This document shows positions 47,501 to 57,085 of a stretch of DNA of 64,000 bases, piece after piece. The notes below the pieces were generated by a model. The model had not been told where the DNA came from. It did no database searches and saw only the letters and a program-made list of their open reading frames with translations. A program made the position numbers and the translations under genes. Each line of letters starts with the position of its first letter. Positions within the stretch are counted from its first letter, which is position 1. Source of the stretch: Brachionus manjavacas (taxonomy: Eukaryota > Rotifera > Eurotatoria > Ploima > Brachionidae); assembly GCA_019054805.1 (NCBI GenBank), contig JAHQIY010000001.1:5098501-5162500 (forward strand). The letters run 5' to 3'.

Positions 47501-49130
47501 AGCTCCGGTTTAGGGACTTATGGTAATTAAGCAATCAGAGAGATTTTAACAATCTAATACTCGTATAATCGAATAGTAAAATAATCGAAAAATCGAATAG
47601 TCCTTTAGTTTATTATATCTGAATTATTGAATAATTGTACTTAATAAAATATAGTCCATACCTCAAAAAATGAAAATTTCATTAAAAGTCTATAAAAAAA
47701 GTTTCCATATTCCAAGTTTATTTTACATTTAACTAGCATTTTAGAATTTTTTTTATTCTATTTTATCTTAGTCCAAAATCATTTCTCAACAAAAAAAAAG
47801 AAAAAAAACAAATCTTACCGAAGTTTCATCGAACTCGACAGAATTGGGGTTGATGCACAAAATCATCTTTATTTTGCCATTGCCTTCGAAATAATTTTTA
47901 AACAAAAGAGTCAATTTAGAGTCTCTGTAGGGCACCATTTTTTTGTAGCCATTCAATGAGTTTTCCCTGAGTGTCTCGATGCAATTTCTCAGAGCCATCA
48001 GCGACGAGTTAATGCTGCCTGCCTCCCGCAGCCTCGATCCGGTGTTCTTGGTGCGCTTGGAGCGTTCACTGCCGGCCAAGTCCACCAAAGACAACTGGCT
48101 TACATAGACCGGACATTGTTTGCCGCTGCACTGCGACTGCACCAAACGAATGCTGAAAATACTATGGCTTCTAGACGACTCCGAGTTCAACTCAGTGTAC
48201 GCGACCACTCTTTTCTTCTGCGCCTTGGATATCAAATCCAAAGCCTCTTCGATTGTTTTCACCTCAAGCTCATTGACGTCCTTGATGTACATGCAGCCTT
48301 TCGAGTCTTCCTTTAAATTTTTCGACTCTTTCAAGTCCTGTCCACCTGACATGGTGGGAGTGCTGGACGAAGCAACATCGTCCAGTAGGTCATAAATGTA
48401 ATTGTTGTAGATTTCAATGCAGGATATGTACACGGCATAGTAGTTGTCGCGGTTTATTTGACACTGAAATTTGTTGCTCAGTTGAAGCTCATTAAGAAAG
48501 ACCTGCTGTTGCCTGGTCAATTTGGTCTGGTTGGTGGACTGGTTGGACAGACGGCCGTCACAGTCGGACTGAATCTCGAACGAGTTCATTCTGTCCGGCT
48601 TGAAGATGCTCTTGCGAGCAATGTTGCCTTGAATGGACTGAAAAAGACAGTCGAGAGAGCGTTGCAGCATGCCCGACTCGTGCTGGTTGCCGATCATTGA
48701 GTAAGTCTTGCCTGAGCCGGTCACGCCATACGTGAACATGAGGCCGTTTTTTCCGTTTAGCAGATCTTGGACTAGCGGCATGGTCACTTGTTCGAACAGT
48801 TGTTTCTGGGAGGTCTGATCGTCGTATATCTGGGTGAACGAGTAGACTAGTTGTTTGATTTGGCCGGTTCGGTACGAGGCCGAGCACTTAAAGAAGGGTT
48901 TAGTGTGGAATGGTGGCCGCTTATAAGCAGCGCCTACCTCTGGTATCTGGAGCATCAGGTTCGACTCGTCTAAAATTTTGAGGCATGATTCATCGGTTTC
49001 GTTGGGCAAGGGCCGGATCCGACAGTAGACTTCGACAGGGTCGACCCGGGCCGTTGTTCTAAGCTTTCTAAGCAAAAGTTGAATAAAAATTTTGTTTGAG
49101 GATTTTTTGTTCGTCAATTTACTTGCTCAT
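38585..49130 (-). CDS. KIF23: KIF23/MKLP1 (Pavarotti), kinesin-6 of centralspindlin
   Basis: Four coding exons: 49130-49123 (ATG plus 5 nt), 49067-47819, 39890-39709 and 39656-38585; introns of 55, 7,928 and 52 bp. Phases agree, giving 836 residues. The motor (about residues 10-430) starts DPVEVYCRIRPL and has P-loop GVTGSGKTYS, switch I NSESSRSHS and switch II LVDLAGSER, all intact. The neck (NVLKFSDLVKDVLVPV) is where kinesin-6 binds its RhoGAP partner. ESFPPLDIFSPDDDQT, a coiled coil, and the MKLP1 Arf-binding tail (SAEMWLDHKPPTISKTDT; LIKGDIIRSPSGGANIIFTD) follow. With MgcRacGAP it bundles antiparallel midzone microtubules for cytokinesis. RRSKSAE resembles the phosphorylated 14-3-3/Aurora B site region. 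Motor and tail could be misread as two genes; the small exon at 39709-39890 links them. Confidence 0.92.
40650..40840 (+). pseudogene. Tc1/mariner-like transposase fragment
   Basis: The frame around 40700-40800 reads HADKMDYPANLPIEDFWSIL, stop, RIVFEDGWEANN. PIEDFW is the block carrying the third acidic residue of the Tc1/mariner DDE triad, and the GW-A segment downstream also fits. In-frame stops and no terminal repeats: a dead fragment. Confidence 0.6.
42070..42335 (+). repeat. Unidentified repeat, copy 1
   Basis: CCAATTCCATAGTGTAATTG followed by CTA, then AAACATGT and TATTCTAAAGGAG in order. Copy 2 is at 44820-45090 with CCAATTCCATTGTGTAATTG, AAACATGT and TATTCTGAAGGAG. Confidence 0.45.
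43165..43305 (+). mobile_element. LINE 3'-end relic
   Basis: Ends with GCGACTGCCATAGCT, then GCAGTTTACAG and a CTACTATTATTA tail. The block TGCCATAGCT and the trinucleotide tail are shared with the copies at 52712-53120 and 56890-57085, where it encodes the protein end. Confidence 0.4.
43909..44580 (-). mobile_element. Broken LINE reverse transcriptase C-terminal region (second family)
   Basis: The frame includes SPKFKSFIYKTYCLSKFTYG followed by LKALTLNSTT, INKLQNSLIRQIFGLKTYCH and LYLFSKLTFIDTI. A stop near 44146 is followed in frame by more of the same type of protein to 43909. The LYKTYC-xx-TYG pattern is typical of the region after the reverse transcriptase palm in LINE ORF2. It differs from the CR1-like family at 24059-25032. 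It has no start, no catalytic YADD and is inactive. Confidence 0.65.
44582..44665 (+). mobile_element. Relic of the MITE family found intact at 54101-54461
   Basis: GTTGATGCAACT, TGTTGCACTGTG, TTACATTTACAGAACTAATT and AAAAAAGTTATT align in order with 54342-54415 of the intact element. Confidence 0.5.
44820..45090 (+). repeat. Unidentified repeat, copy 2
   Basis: Matches 42070-42335 in several ordered blocks (see that entry). Both copies are in the same orientation inside the KIF23 intron. Confidence 0.45.
45140..46085 (+). pseudogene. Decayed coding sequence of an unknown mobile element
   Basis: Protein-like stretches in plus-strand frames are interrupted by stops: EIQKYEYQDSLSDNN followed by APELRKKKNWTYNKG; HGISVKYKEIIENLIY; ISKPFHIYQNLLLNHNHNGD; KQPHILVDLEERNPN. 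The composition differs from neighbouring AT noise. I cannot name the family; a transposase is the likeliest source. Confidence 0.35.
46137..47025. mobile_element. Putative deleted DNA transposon with an HTH fragment and inverted arms
   Basis: Left arm: CCCACCCATTTACCCC near 46262-46278. Right arm: GAGGTAAATGGGTGAG near 46907-46922, its inverse. Within the right arm GGCTAATTGGGTGA (46790 on) and the reverse complement of TCACCCGGTTAGGC (46998 on) are also inverted. Between the arms is the HTH fragment at 46475-46595. Boundaries and target duplications are not resolved. Confidence 0.35.
46475..46595 (+). pseudogene. Pipsqueak/pogo-type helix-turn-helix fragment
   Basis: The frame reads KKKFTMKDLDNAKKDVFEKK, then LNTTQALNLCYIPRQIF, stop. 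This fits the psq/CENP-B-type HTH at the N-terminus of pogo/Tigger transposases (pattern: T..DL..A...V....L....A....IPR.T). It is cut off after the HTH, with no DDE domain nearby. Confidence 0.45.
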
Positions 49131-49630
49131 TATAAAAAGATATGAATGGGGTTAACAATTAACAAGTGGAATTTAACTGTGATCTCTATCAGGTATTAAT
49201 AATTTTGCTTTTGAGTATTTACTTTTACTTATGTTGCAAGTTTAGCAAAAAGTTTTTCGTTTTTGAATTACGGTACTAAATTTCCTTCAACTTTAAATCG
49301 ACATGGTGTCGTTGAGTTTGTCTGATAGTTTGTTCAAATTACTTTTGTCTCATTACATAACTAATTGTTTTTATTAAAACTTGCTACGGATTGTTTTCGT
49401 ATGATATAAAAATAAAAACAGTAATAGATAAAGCCTTTTAATTTCGATTGTTATTTATTTATTAGCATATATAGTAGGAAATTTATCTCTATTTAATTTT
49501 CTAAGTTATATTTGTCCAAGTTACGAGCCAAATATGACCATTCTTAGTATTATATCCATTAAAACTTTGAGCTGACATATATATCGAAACAACCCGTGTA
49601 CCTCAGGTCCTCTCTCTCTCTCTTGATATA

Positions 49631-49905
49631 TGTAACCGGATAATAAACAATGTTTAATCTTTAATAGCTTTATTTAAGTTATTGAACGTTCTGAAGTTCT
49701 AAGAATGGAATTCTTATTCTCGTGGAATGGAATTCTTATTCGTGTCAAGAACACGAGCATATAGGTCAAGATGTGAGCTTAATGCTTAATGTGTATGTCA
49801 GCATTTCGAAGCGTCTAACTTCTGAGATAGGTGAAAAGTATAATTCTTACTTATCTTTGTGCATCAGTTGACAAGCTGATGAATAAGTGATTATTCAGGG
49901 TAACA
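49631..49905 (-). mobile_element. Solo LTR of a retrotransposon (275 bp)
   Basis: Plus-strand ends are TGTAACC...GGTAACA, the classic TG...CA inverted termini, flanked by TATA on both sides (49627-49630 and 49906-49909), compatible with a 4 bp target duplication. On the minus strand an AATAAA sits about 45 bp before the end, favouring that orientation. An internal 17 bp direct repeat GAATGGAATTCTTATTC occurs at 49703 and 49725. No internal gag/pol sequence is adjacent, so it is a solo LTR. AT-rich flanks make the target duplication weak evidence. Confidence 0.6.
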
Positions 49906-50155
49906 TATATATATTTTGTATTTTAGTTTAAGTCAGAGTTTAATTTATTTTTTTGAATAAAGATTTCCAAGTTAAATCTTCTTTAAATTAATTTAATAGT
50001 TCCACGCAAATAAGTTGGTTATAGTAGTGAAAAATTTGTCTCACTCATGAGTAACACAAAATTTTTATTAAACCTAAAACCATGTTTTTTTTTTCCTGAA
50101 CGAAGAAATGGAATTGTTGAATTCAATAAATAAATAAATCTAACTGTCCAATTCA

Positions 50156-50750
50156 GAAGAAAAAATAAGAGTGCGAAGATGCCAAAAATTACGAAGAAAG
50201 GATCAAATTGTTTTTATTTTTGATCTTGGCCTAGAGCCCACAAGTTCCAATTGCTCCAATCGAACAAAAGCAAAAGGTCGAGACGATGGATCAAATGACC
50301 AAAAATCGAGATCTGTTTTTGCTACCGAAGAAGTGGAAATTACCATCTGGATGAATGCTTGATGCCAATGACAACATCGATGCACCTCTTTTTGTTGTTG
50401 CAAAAAACCAGCCTAGAAGCTCCTCCCTAAAAAAACACAGCCCGCAAATAAATCACATTGGAAATTTATCAAAATCTGCTTTTCTAAATACAAAAGCTTG
50501 TTCCGGCTAGTGTTAACAAAATTCGGCTGGAGGTTATCAAAATTGTAAATGCAATCTCGTTTTCCCGATCGTTGTTTAAATGGGGTGAACAAAAAAAGGG
50601 CATCATCTTTGAAGAGGAAGAAGAAGAAAAAGCGGAAATGGACTCTCTTCAGGAATGTGGAATGATAAATGAAATGATTGAGAGTCAAGTAGGGCAGAAA
50701 GAATTGATTCCTTTAAAACAAACCAAAAAGAAATCTTTTTACGAGTAATT
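50156..50750 (+). pseudogene. Decayed coding sequence, unknown
   Basis: Plus-strand frames read like protein in pieces (DAKNYEERIKLFLFLI; VETMDQMTKNRDLFLLPKKW; EMDSLQECGMINEMIESQVG followed by QKELIPLKQTKKKSF) but are separated by stops and frame changes. It shares a 17 bp run ATTTATCAAAATCTGCT with 45733-45749, which may hint at a common source. No family was identified. Confidence 0.3.
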
Positions 50751-51222
50751 TTTTTTTTATTTGATCTATTTAATAATTTATTAAATGAAATTGATAAGAA
50801 CTTGGAAGCATTTTAAAAAAATTATGAAAAATTTTATTTTATTTGATGTAAAAAATTAATGGCAATTTTATTTAATCAATGAAATTTTTTATTTAATTTA
50901 AGATATGTAATTGTTAATTTCCTAAATCATGTATTCAAATTTTTAGATTATTTTTTGTTTTGAAAATCATGAAGGCGACTAGCAAACTGGAAAAAAGTTA
51001 GTAAGATTAAAATGATTTTTAATTAATCTGAATTAAATTTTATTTTTACAATATTTTAAATAATAAAGAAAATTTGTTGTCCGCTATATTGTACCATGTA
51101 CCATGTACCATCCTCAACGTATGATTTGACTGTCAATAAATTTGACTGCAAAATGGACTGGTTAGCTCTTTCTCAAATAAAAATATTATATTTCAACATT
51201 AGATTCTAAATAATTATTAAAA

Positions 51223-51864
51223 TCATAAATTTTTTTTCCAAAAAAAATCATTTCCAAATTTTCTTCTTACTATATTAAGATCAAAACCTAAATAATTTAA
51301 AAGATCGGCTTCTTCATTATTTGTTGAAGTAGAGATAATTGTGTTGATATTTCGCCTTTTTAAATTTGCAAAAAGACTTATCATTGAAAAAGAGCTAAAA
51401 TAGAAATTTTTCATCGAAGAATTGATATAAAAATTTATCAATTCACAATTTTGTGTATTTGGTTTGATTTTTAAAATGACGTATCCTACTGAAACTCTTT
51501 TTTTGTTTGAAATCAACAAATAAATCATTTTTTCTGATTCAGATAATTCACAATAAAATCTTTTTCGTAAGTAAGTAATTAAAATTTGTAAATAAATTAA
51601 TAACGGAAGTGAAATAACAAAAATTTGATAAAACAGAAATATCAATAATACAATATTAGATTCGTTGTCTTTGTTAAAAATTAAAAACAAATCCAACATT
51701 GCAAAAATTATAATCAAATTTTTATAAATTTTTTGATTAAAAAATAATATCCAAATCGGACAAAATGACTTCCGAACATTCCATAAAAGATTTGAATAAA
51801 TTAACTTTTTAACATGTTGAGATCCATTTGACTCTTTAATGCTCAAAATGTTTTGTCCATTCAT
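51223..51864 (-). CDS. Unknown membrane protein, possibly NAT8-like acetyltransferase
   Basis: A single open frame of 213 residues with an ATG at 51864. Two strongly hydrophobic segments lie at about residues 47-64 and 70-95 (NLIIIFAMLDLFLIF; LLIFLFYQIFVISLPLLIYL). The C-terminal 100 residues are soluble-looking, with VGYVILKIKPN, then IISTSTNN-EADLLNYLGFDL. A membrane anchor followed by a beta strand near 'VGYV' and a terminal 'LLNYLGF' resembles GNAT-fold N-acetyltransferases of the NAT8 group. The acetyl-CoA loop (Q/RxxGxG/A) is not visible, so the enzyme call is weak and the protein may be inactive or something else. Codon use is very AT-rich, unlike the homeobox genes. Confidence 0.5.
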   Translation of the reverse strand: MNGQNILSIKESNGSQHVKKLIYSNLLWNVRKSFCPIWILFFNQKIYKNLIIIFAMLDLFLIFNKDNESNIVLLIFLFYQIFVISLPLLIYLQILITYLRKRFYCELSESEKMIYLLISNKKRVSVGYVILKIKPNTQNCELINFYINSSMKNFYFSSFSMISLFANLKRRNINTIISTSTNNEEADLLNYLGFDLNIVRRKFGNDFFWKKNL

Positions 51865-52023
51865 GTTTTCTAAATTTTAATATTTTAAAAAATAAATAAA
51901 AAGTGTTAAAAGAAATTAATTTTTTTTTCCAATTTTAAAAATAGAATTTAAAATTTATTTTTGATTTTATTATTTTTAGACAACATAAGAATTTAAAATA
52001 AAAATACAAAAAAACAATTTATT

Positions 52024-55000
52024 TTATGAAGTTTGGGCTTTAGTAGGTTCTATTCTTACAACAGTCTCTTGTTTAGCATCATCGGGTAATTCATGGTTTT
52101 GTCTTTTGCTTAAATATTGCAAATATTTTTCATGCTCGTTATTAGTCAACGAGTTCAAAACTAAATTAACATATCGATTGAATAAAACTCCAGTATCTTT
52201 CTTAAATTCCATAAAACTTAGAGCATATTGGTAAGCAGTTTCATCTCCATAAGTAGTGAGAAGAATATCTGTCTCTTCTTTAGATAAAGAACTATAGCTT
52301 GCATCATAAGTCGGAGCGTGAGAACCGAATGGTCCATTTTCAACAAAATGCACTTAAAATTTTAATTTGTTTATGATCATAATTTATAATAAAATATTTT
52401 TTTTGAGTATTTGAAAAGTCTAGAGATGATTATTTGTTTTCTTAATTTTATATTTTTTTCCTATAATTCAGTTTTTTCATTTAACTTTACAAATAAAGTA
52501 AAATAAATTATTAAAATAAAATGGTGTTTTTTTTATTGACCACCGATTAATTAGTTTTCTTTATTAAACTAATATCAAATAGAATAAAAAAAATAAATTT
52601 TTTTGGAGTTTTTTCTTTTTTTCCACTTCAAAAAAGAATACTGAAAAATGATCTTAATAATTTGATCATAATCACTTTTTAAAAGACATATTTAATAAGT
52701 TGGGTGATTTCAAAATTATTATTATAAATAATCTGCAACGAGTTTTATCTCGCGGAGCGTAGTACTAACGTCCTAAGCTATGGCAGATGAAATTGAGTTT
52801 AATAAATTTGTTTTAACAAATTTGTCTAAATTGTTTTTGAAACTGTTTACTGTAAGTGTGCTTTTGACTTCTTCTGGTAAGGCGTTCCAGAAGGGAGCAA
52901 TTCTATTCGAAAAAAAGTTGCTACGGGCTGGACATGATCTAACAAATTGTCTGTAGAGATGATTTTGTTTTCTTGTGTGACCAGCTGGGCCTGAAGAGTT
53001 TGAATTTGGAGTCTGAACGATTGGGTGGAACCAATCAATGTGGTTAATGTTTTTGTTGAATTTAAAGAACTGAATCAAGTCGCAAAAAATCAATCAAAGT
53101 TTTAAGACTTGGTCCTGTAATTAAAGAAATTTTTTCTTTAAATTTAATATTATTTTTATCAAAAAATGAAAAAAACTTGAATAGTATTTTAAAGATGCAA
53201 TATACTTTTGACCACCGATTTGACGTGATACGAGTAATTCTCGGTATACAAATGAAGTTGATTTGTCTTATTTTTTAAACGTTTTTTTTTTTAAATTAAG
53301 TTTCCTTTAGAAATAAAATTGTGTTTAAATAACTAAAAAAATTATTACAAAAGGAATCTTTATCCGACTTACTATAAAGCCTTTTTTATGAAAAAAAAAA
53401 CAAATTTTAATAATAATAGGAGAATTCCAATAAAAGTCTATTTTTTCTCTTGTTCGAATTTTGTCCCAGATTTAGAAGTCAAATTGAAGCTTATTTTAAA
53501 ATTCTTTAGACAAAAATTAAAAAATGTCCTATTCCTGATTACTTAACAGATACAACTAAAAGCTTTTAATATTTTTTAAACGAGTATATGTACTTTTACT
53601 TGAATTCCTATAAGAAAATTTACTTTCTATAATTTAATAAATATGATTTTTATTAAAAAATTGAAATATTAAAACTTGAAAAAAAAACTTTTAAGCTCAT
53701 GAACAATACTGATTCCTGTTAAATGCATAATATGTTCTACAATATCTTTTTATTTTAAATATTTGACAAAAAGACGAGAGTAGATTAACATTGAAAAACT
53801 TTTCTTTCATCTTAATTTCCAATAAGTACCAGGCTTGATTAAAATAATAAAAGTTTTATTTGAATCGATCTTGTTGTTAGGTTGATAATTGTTTTTTAAA
53901 TTTTAAACTAAAGGGTAAAAAGAAAATTAAAATAAAAATTAAACGAAATGATAAAAAATGTATTGATTGAAAGCATAGCGGTGTTATCTTTATTTTAGTT
54001 TCATATAAAAAAAAATTTTTTTATTGATCAACTACCCTAAAAATAAATTAGAAATAAATATTAATTCATTTTGTGGACTTTTTTTCATAAATAAACCGAA
54101 GGTTTTGTGAAATTCAGTACAAAATGAAAAAAGAACAGAAAAAATGTAAAAAAATTGAATAACTTTTTTTCTAAAGGTTTAAACTTAGTTCTGTAAATGC
54201 AACATAGTGCAATTTTCAAATTTGCATCAAATATCAAAGCCTGCTAAATTCGCAGAGCTATGCAGAAATTTAATTTCAATATAATCGAGCGTGGTGCATT
54301 TTGCAGAGATTCTGCACACCATTAGTAGACTTTTACAGTTGATGCAACTTAGAATGTTGCACCATGCTGCATTTACAGAATTTATTTTAAACTTTTAGAT
54401 AAAAAGTTATTAAATTTTTTAAAACTTTGTTCTGTTCTTTTGTACTGAACTTCACAAAACCTAAACCGAATCTAAAAGATGAATTTGTCAACTTCACCAC
54501 GGTCTCGTTTTCCAGCAACAAAAATTTCGTAAACTGAGAACAAATTTATTAAATCTAAACTAGCTCATACAAAAACTCTGCATTTTTCTAATACTTTTAA
54601 GCCATACTGGAGTATTTTAAAGTTTTGTAAATATATAAAAGAACAAAGTGATTAAAGTTTTAATTTTTTTAAAACAAATTTGAATTATTACGAACATTCT
54701 GCAAAAAATTATTTTCTTTTTTTAGTAAAGTACATTTTGCGGAAACTTTACATGTATCAGGCAGACTTGATCCTATAATTCGAAAAAAGTTAAAGAATTC
54801 TTATCATTATTACTATGTTCTTTAAGTACTTAAAATTTAAATATGCAATAAAGAAAAAATTCTTTAATTGTGTCTACTACAAGTCATTTATCTTAACTAA
54901 TAAACATTATTTAATTTTAGGAATAAACAATTCCTAATTTAGGAATAAATTTCAATTATTTCGATAATTTTTTGTATTTCTTTTACTATCAATTTTTTCA

Positions 55001-56402
55001 TATTATAAAATTTCATTAGAAAAAATTTAGTAATTTACTTGGCTTGGAAGAATTTTTTTTGTCTTCAATAAAAGTTGACATAGTAAATGAATTTGGTTGT
55101 AAGCCTTCGCTTAAATTTCCAATTGATACAGTTTTCTCGGTATTGTTCTCTTCTTTTTTTATCTGAGCCGAATTTTTTATAAAATTGTAACTCAAGCATC
55201 CATTATTATTTCGTTTTAAATATCCCATCTTAAATAAAAATTAATAATCTTAATAAAAAAAAATTTTCTAATTATCTTAAACCTGTCCATGTGGGTTTTT
55301 ATTCGCTAAACGCTGAGCTGCCAAAGCTGCTATTTCTTTAACTTTTTCAGTGACGTCTTCGTCTAAATCTTGGCCCTCAGGTGGAACAACAAAAGATTCG
55401 CTTTGGGCCAAATCTGATTTTCTAATAAAATCAATAAAAAATTTTTTACTAAAAAAATTGTTGACTTTTTTTACAATAGAAGTTTATTTTTTGAAATGAT
55501 TATGCTGTTGTTGGGACCTAATCGAGATGTGTACGGGGCACTAAATGACTTTTGCTGAGATTGTTCGGCTCTTTTTCTTATTAATTGAGGACTTGGCTCC
55601 GATTCACCACTGCCTTCTTCGAAACCAAATTCGCCTGGAGTCAAATACCTTAAGATACGCACTGTATTCCTCATTGAATTCAACTTTTCCTATTTTATCT
55701 GTATTTATCTTTTCAAAAAGAATATTTTTTATATTTTTTACTTTACTCAACAATTTAAGTCCATAATCGAGCATTTTCCGGGCAGCCTGATAATAAATAG
55801 TATCGGATTTGTTGTAAATCATACAATTTTCACACATTAATATTAAATCATTCTTAATAGAGAAAACTTAAAGCATATAATTAGAATAAAGAATAGATAA
55901 AAAAATGTATTACTCTGTATTCCACAATACTGTTATAGGCATGAGAATCAATTTTGTTTCGCATTGAGCTTAGATCCATCGGTTTTTTTATAATTGAGCT
56001 GTATCCTGGGGCAATATCGTCTGTTACTGGTAGTCCAAAAATGTCCTCTTTGTCCTTACGACTGACCATTCGATGCAAATAATCCAAGCACTCTGCCAAT
56101 CGAACATGATCGATCTGCTTGTTGGACGATTTGCTGGTTTTTAAACGCTTATCTCCAAGTTGAAGAAAGCTTAAGCTCGATGAAGAGTCATTATCACGGT
56201 CACATGTCAAGGAATCGTTTGAATCGTCGGCAATATTGGTTTTTGTGTTGCAAGTTATTTCAATATCACTATTTACATAGTCGGATGAGTCTTCTGTATA
56301 GTTTGAATTTATAATGAAATCTTATTATTGTTAAAAAAACTTAACTGTATCAATAGTTTAAGGAGAAATAAGATTACTTTTTATTTTATTAAATTTGTTC
56401 AT
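52024..56402 (-). CDS. BRD7/BRD9: BRD7/BRD9-type bromodomain protein (SWI/SNF subunit family)
   Basis: Coding exons: 56402-56378, 56320-55914, 55852-55747, 55661-55475, 55421-55283, 55228-55039 and 52352-52024; phases agree and give about 460 residues. The bromodomain reads FGLPVTDDIAPGYSSIIKKP, then MDLSSMRNKI and LILMCENCMIYNKSDTIYYQ, with the acetyl-lysine Asn in YNKSD. Downstream are AALAAQRLANKNPHGQMGYL and the DUF3512 region (GPFGSHAPTYDASYSSLSKE; LLTTYGDETAYQYALSFMEF), which marks the BRD7/BRD9 family, readers in PBAF or ncBAF chromatin remodellers. It is shorter than vertebrate members (about 600-650). The 85 bp intron 55662-55746 is the least certain join; the tiny first exon is inferred from phase. 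A 2.7 kb intron holds a MITE and a LINE relic. Confidence 0.85.
52712..53120 (-). mobile_element. CR1-like LINE 3'-end relic
   Basis: The minus-strand frame ends HLYRQFVRSCPARSNFFSNR followed by IAPFWNALPEEVKS, VNSFKNNLDKF and SAIA-stop, matching the C-terminus of the element at 24059-25032 (RSCLPRFNFFVNRVVNDW). After the stop: hairpin CGAGATAAAACTCG, TTGCAGATTATTT, then (ATA)n. 5'-truncated and dead. Confidence 0.8.
54101..54461. mobile_element. Intact 361 bp MITE with long inverted repeats and 9 bp target duplication
   Basis: Ends GGTTTTGTGAA / TTCACAAAACC. The inverted repeats run about 110 bp with few mismatches, through CAGTACAAAA, AATAACTTTTT and TTCTGTAAATGCA to GTGCAA. It is flanked by a perfect 9 bp direct repeat TAAACCGAA (54092-54100 and 54462-54470). 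A 9 bp duplication with long terminal repeats is typical of Mutator-like (MULE) elements. No coding capacity. Confidence 0.8.
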
Positions 56403-56889
56403 TTTAGACCAAAAAATAGAAAATTATTAAATTTAGTTAGCAATTTTAAATTAAAAAATATTGTATAATAGTAAATTATGCTAATAGCATTAAGAATATG
56501 AATATGCAATATCACTGAGAGTTTTAAAATTTTTTTCTACAGAATTTTTTAAGATTAATGATTTAATCCTAATTTTTAATTTTTTTTTTTAATTTTTATT
56601 TCATTTTAATCATTTTTTTCTATTAATTTACACCAAGTTTGAATTAAACATGGCTTTGGCTTTTAAAATGCAATTTATCGTGGTCAATTAAATTTTAGGT
56701 ATTATCAGGTATTAAAATTAAAATAATTTTTACTGCATTTAAATTTTATTTTGATTCAATAAATAATAATTTAAGGATCAGGGCAATCAGACTGGAAAAT
56801 GGATAATTGGAAAATTTTTGTTTACAATTAAAATCATTCTAATCAAAAAAATATAAAAAAATTTAAGATTTTTTTTTAACTTGATTATA

Positions 56890-57085
56890 GTAATAATAAT
56901 AAATAAAGCTATGGCAAGTAAGCTTGCAAGCAACCAACTAGGAGGTGGTCTATGGTAGCACATTGCGCTAAATAAGGAAAATTACAAAGTCTGTGACCTC
57001 GGCGGGAAGAACATTCCATTCATTGACAACCGAGGAGACTGTCCGGTCAGGCCTCAACAAAATGTATACATATGACCAATTTCTC
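56890..57085 (-). mobile_element. LINE 3'-end relic
   Basis: The minus strand reads RPDRTVSSVVNEWNVLPAEV, matching the VVN-W-LP-EV block at the end of CR1-like LINE proteins, then CTTGCCATAGCT and an (ATT)n tail. A stop in the last part shows decay. Confidence 0.65.

Larger units (their letters stand above)
39891..47818 (-). other. 7.9 kb KIF23 intron filled with transposon debris
   Basis: Donor GTAAGA at 47818, acceptor TTTTTTTTAG ending at 39891. Inside are a Tc1/mariner fragment (40650-40840), LINE relics (43165-43305 and 43909-44580), two copies of an unidentified repeat of about 260 bp (42070-42335 and 44820-45090), a MITE relic (44582-44665), decayed coding sequence (45140-46085) and a helix-turn-helix transposase remnant between inverted arms (46137-47025). 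No KIF23 exon is missing by phase. Confidence 0.8.
49131..51222. other. Intergenic region with a solo LTR and decayed coding sequence
   Basis: Holds the KIF23 upstream region, a solo LTR (49631-49905) and a stretch at 50156-50750 that looks like broken coding sequence on the plus strand (frames with many Lys/Glu; segment IIFEEEEEEKAEMDSLQECG near 50600). No intact gene. Confidence 0.6.
52353..55038 (-). other. 2.7 kb intron of the bromodomain gene
   Basis: Donor GTAAAT at 55038, acceptor TTTTAAG ending at 52353. It contains a LINE 3' relic (52712-53120) and an intact MITE (54101-54461). Phase agreement across it (phase 1) supports a single gene. Confidence 0.75.

Noticed and set aside
48116-48887. 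Alternative frames over the kinesin motor exon
   Set aside because: Shadows of the KIF23 motor domain.
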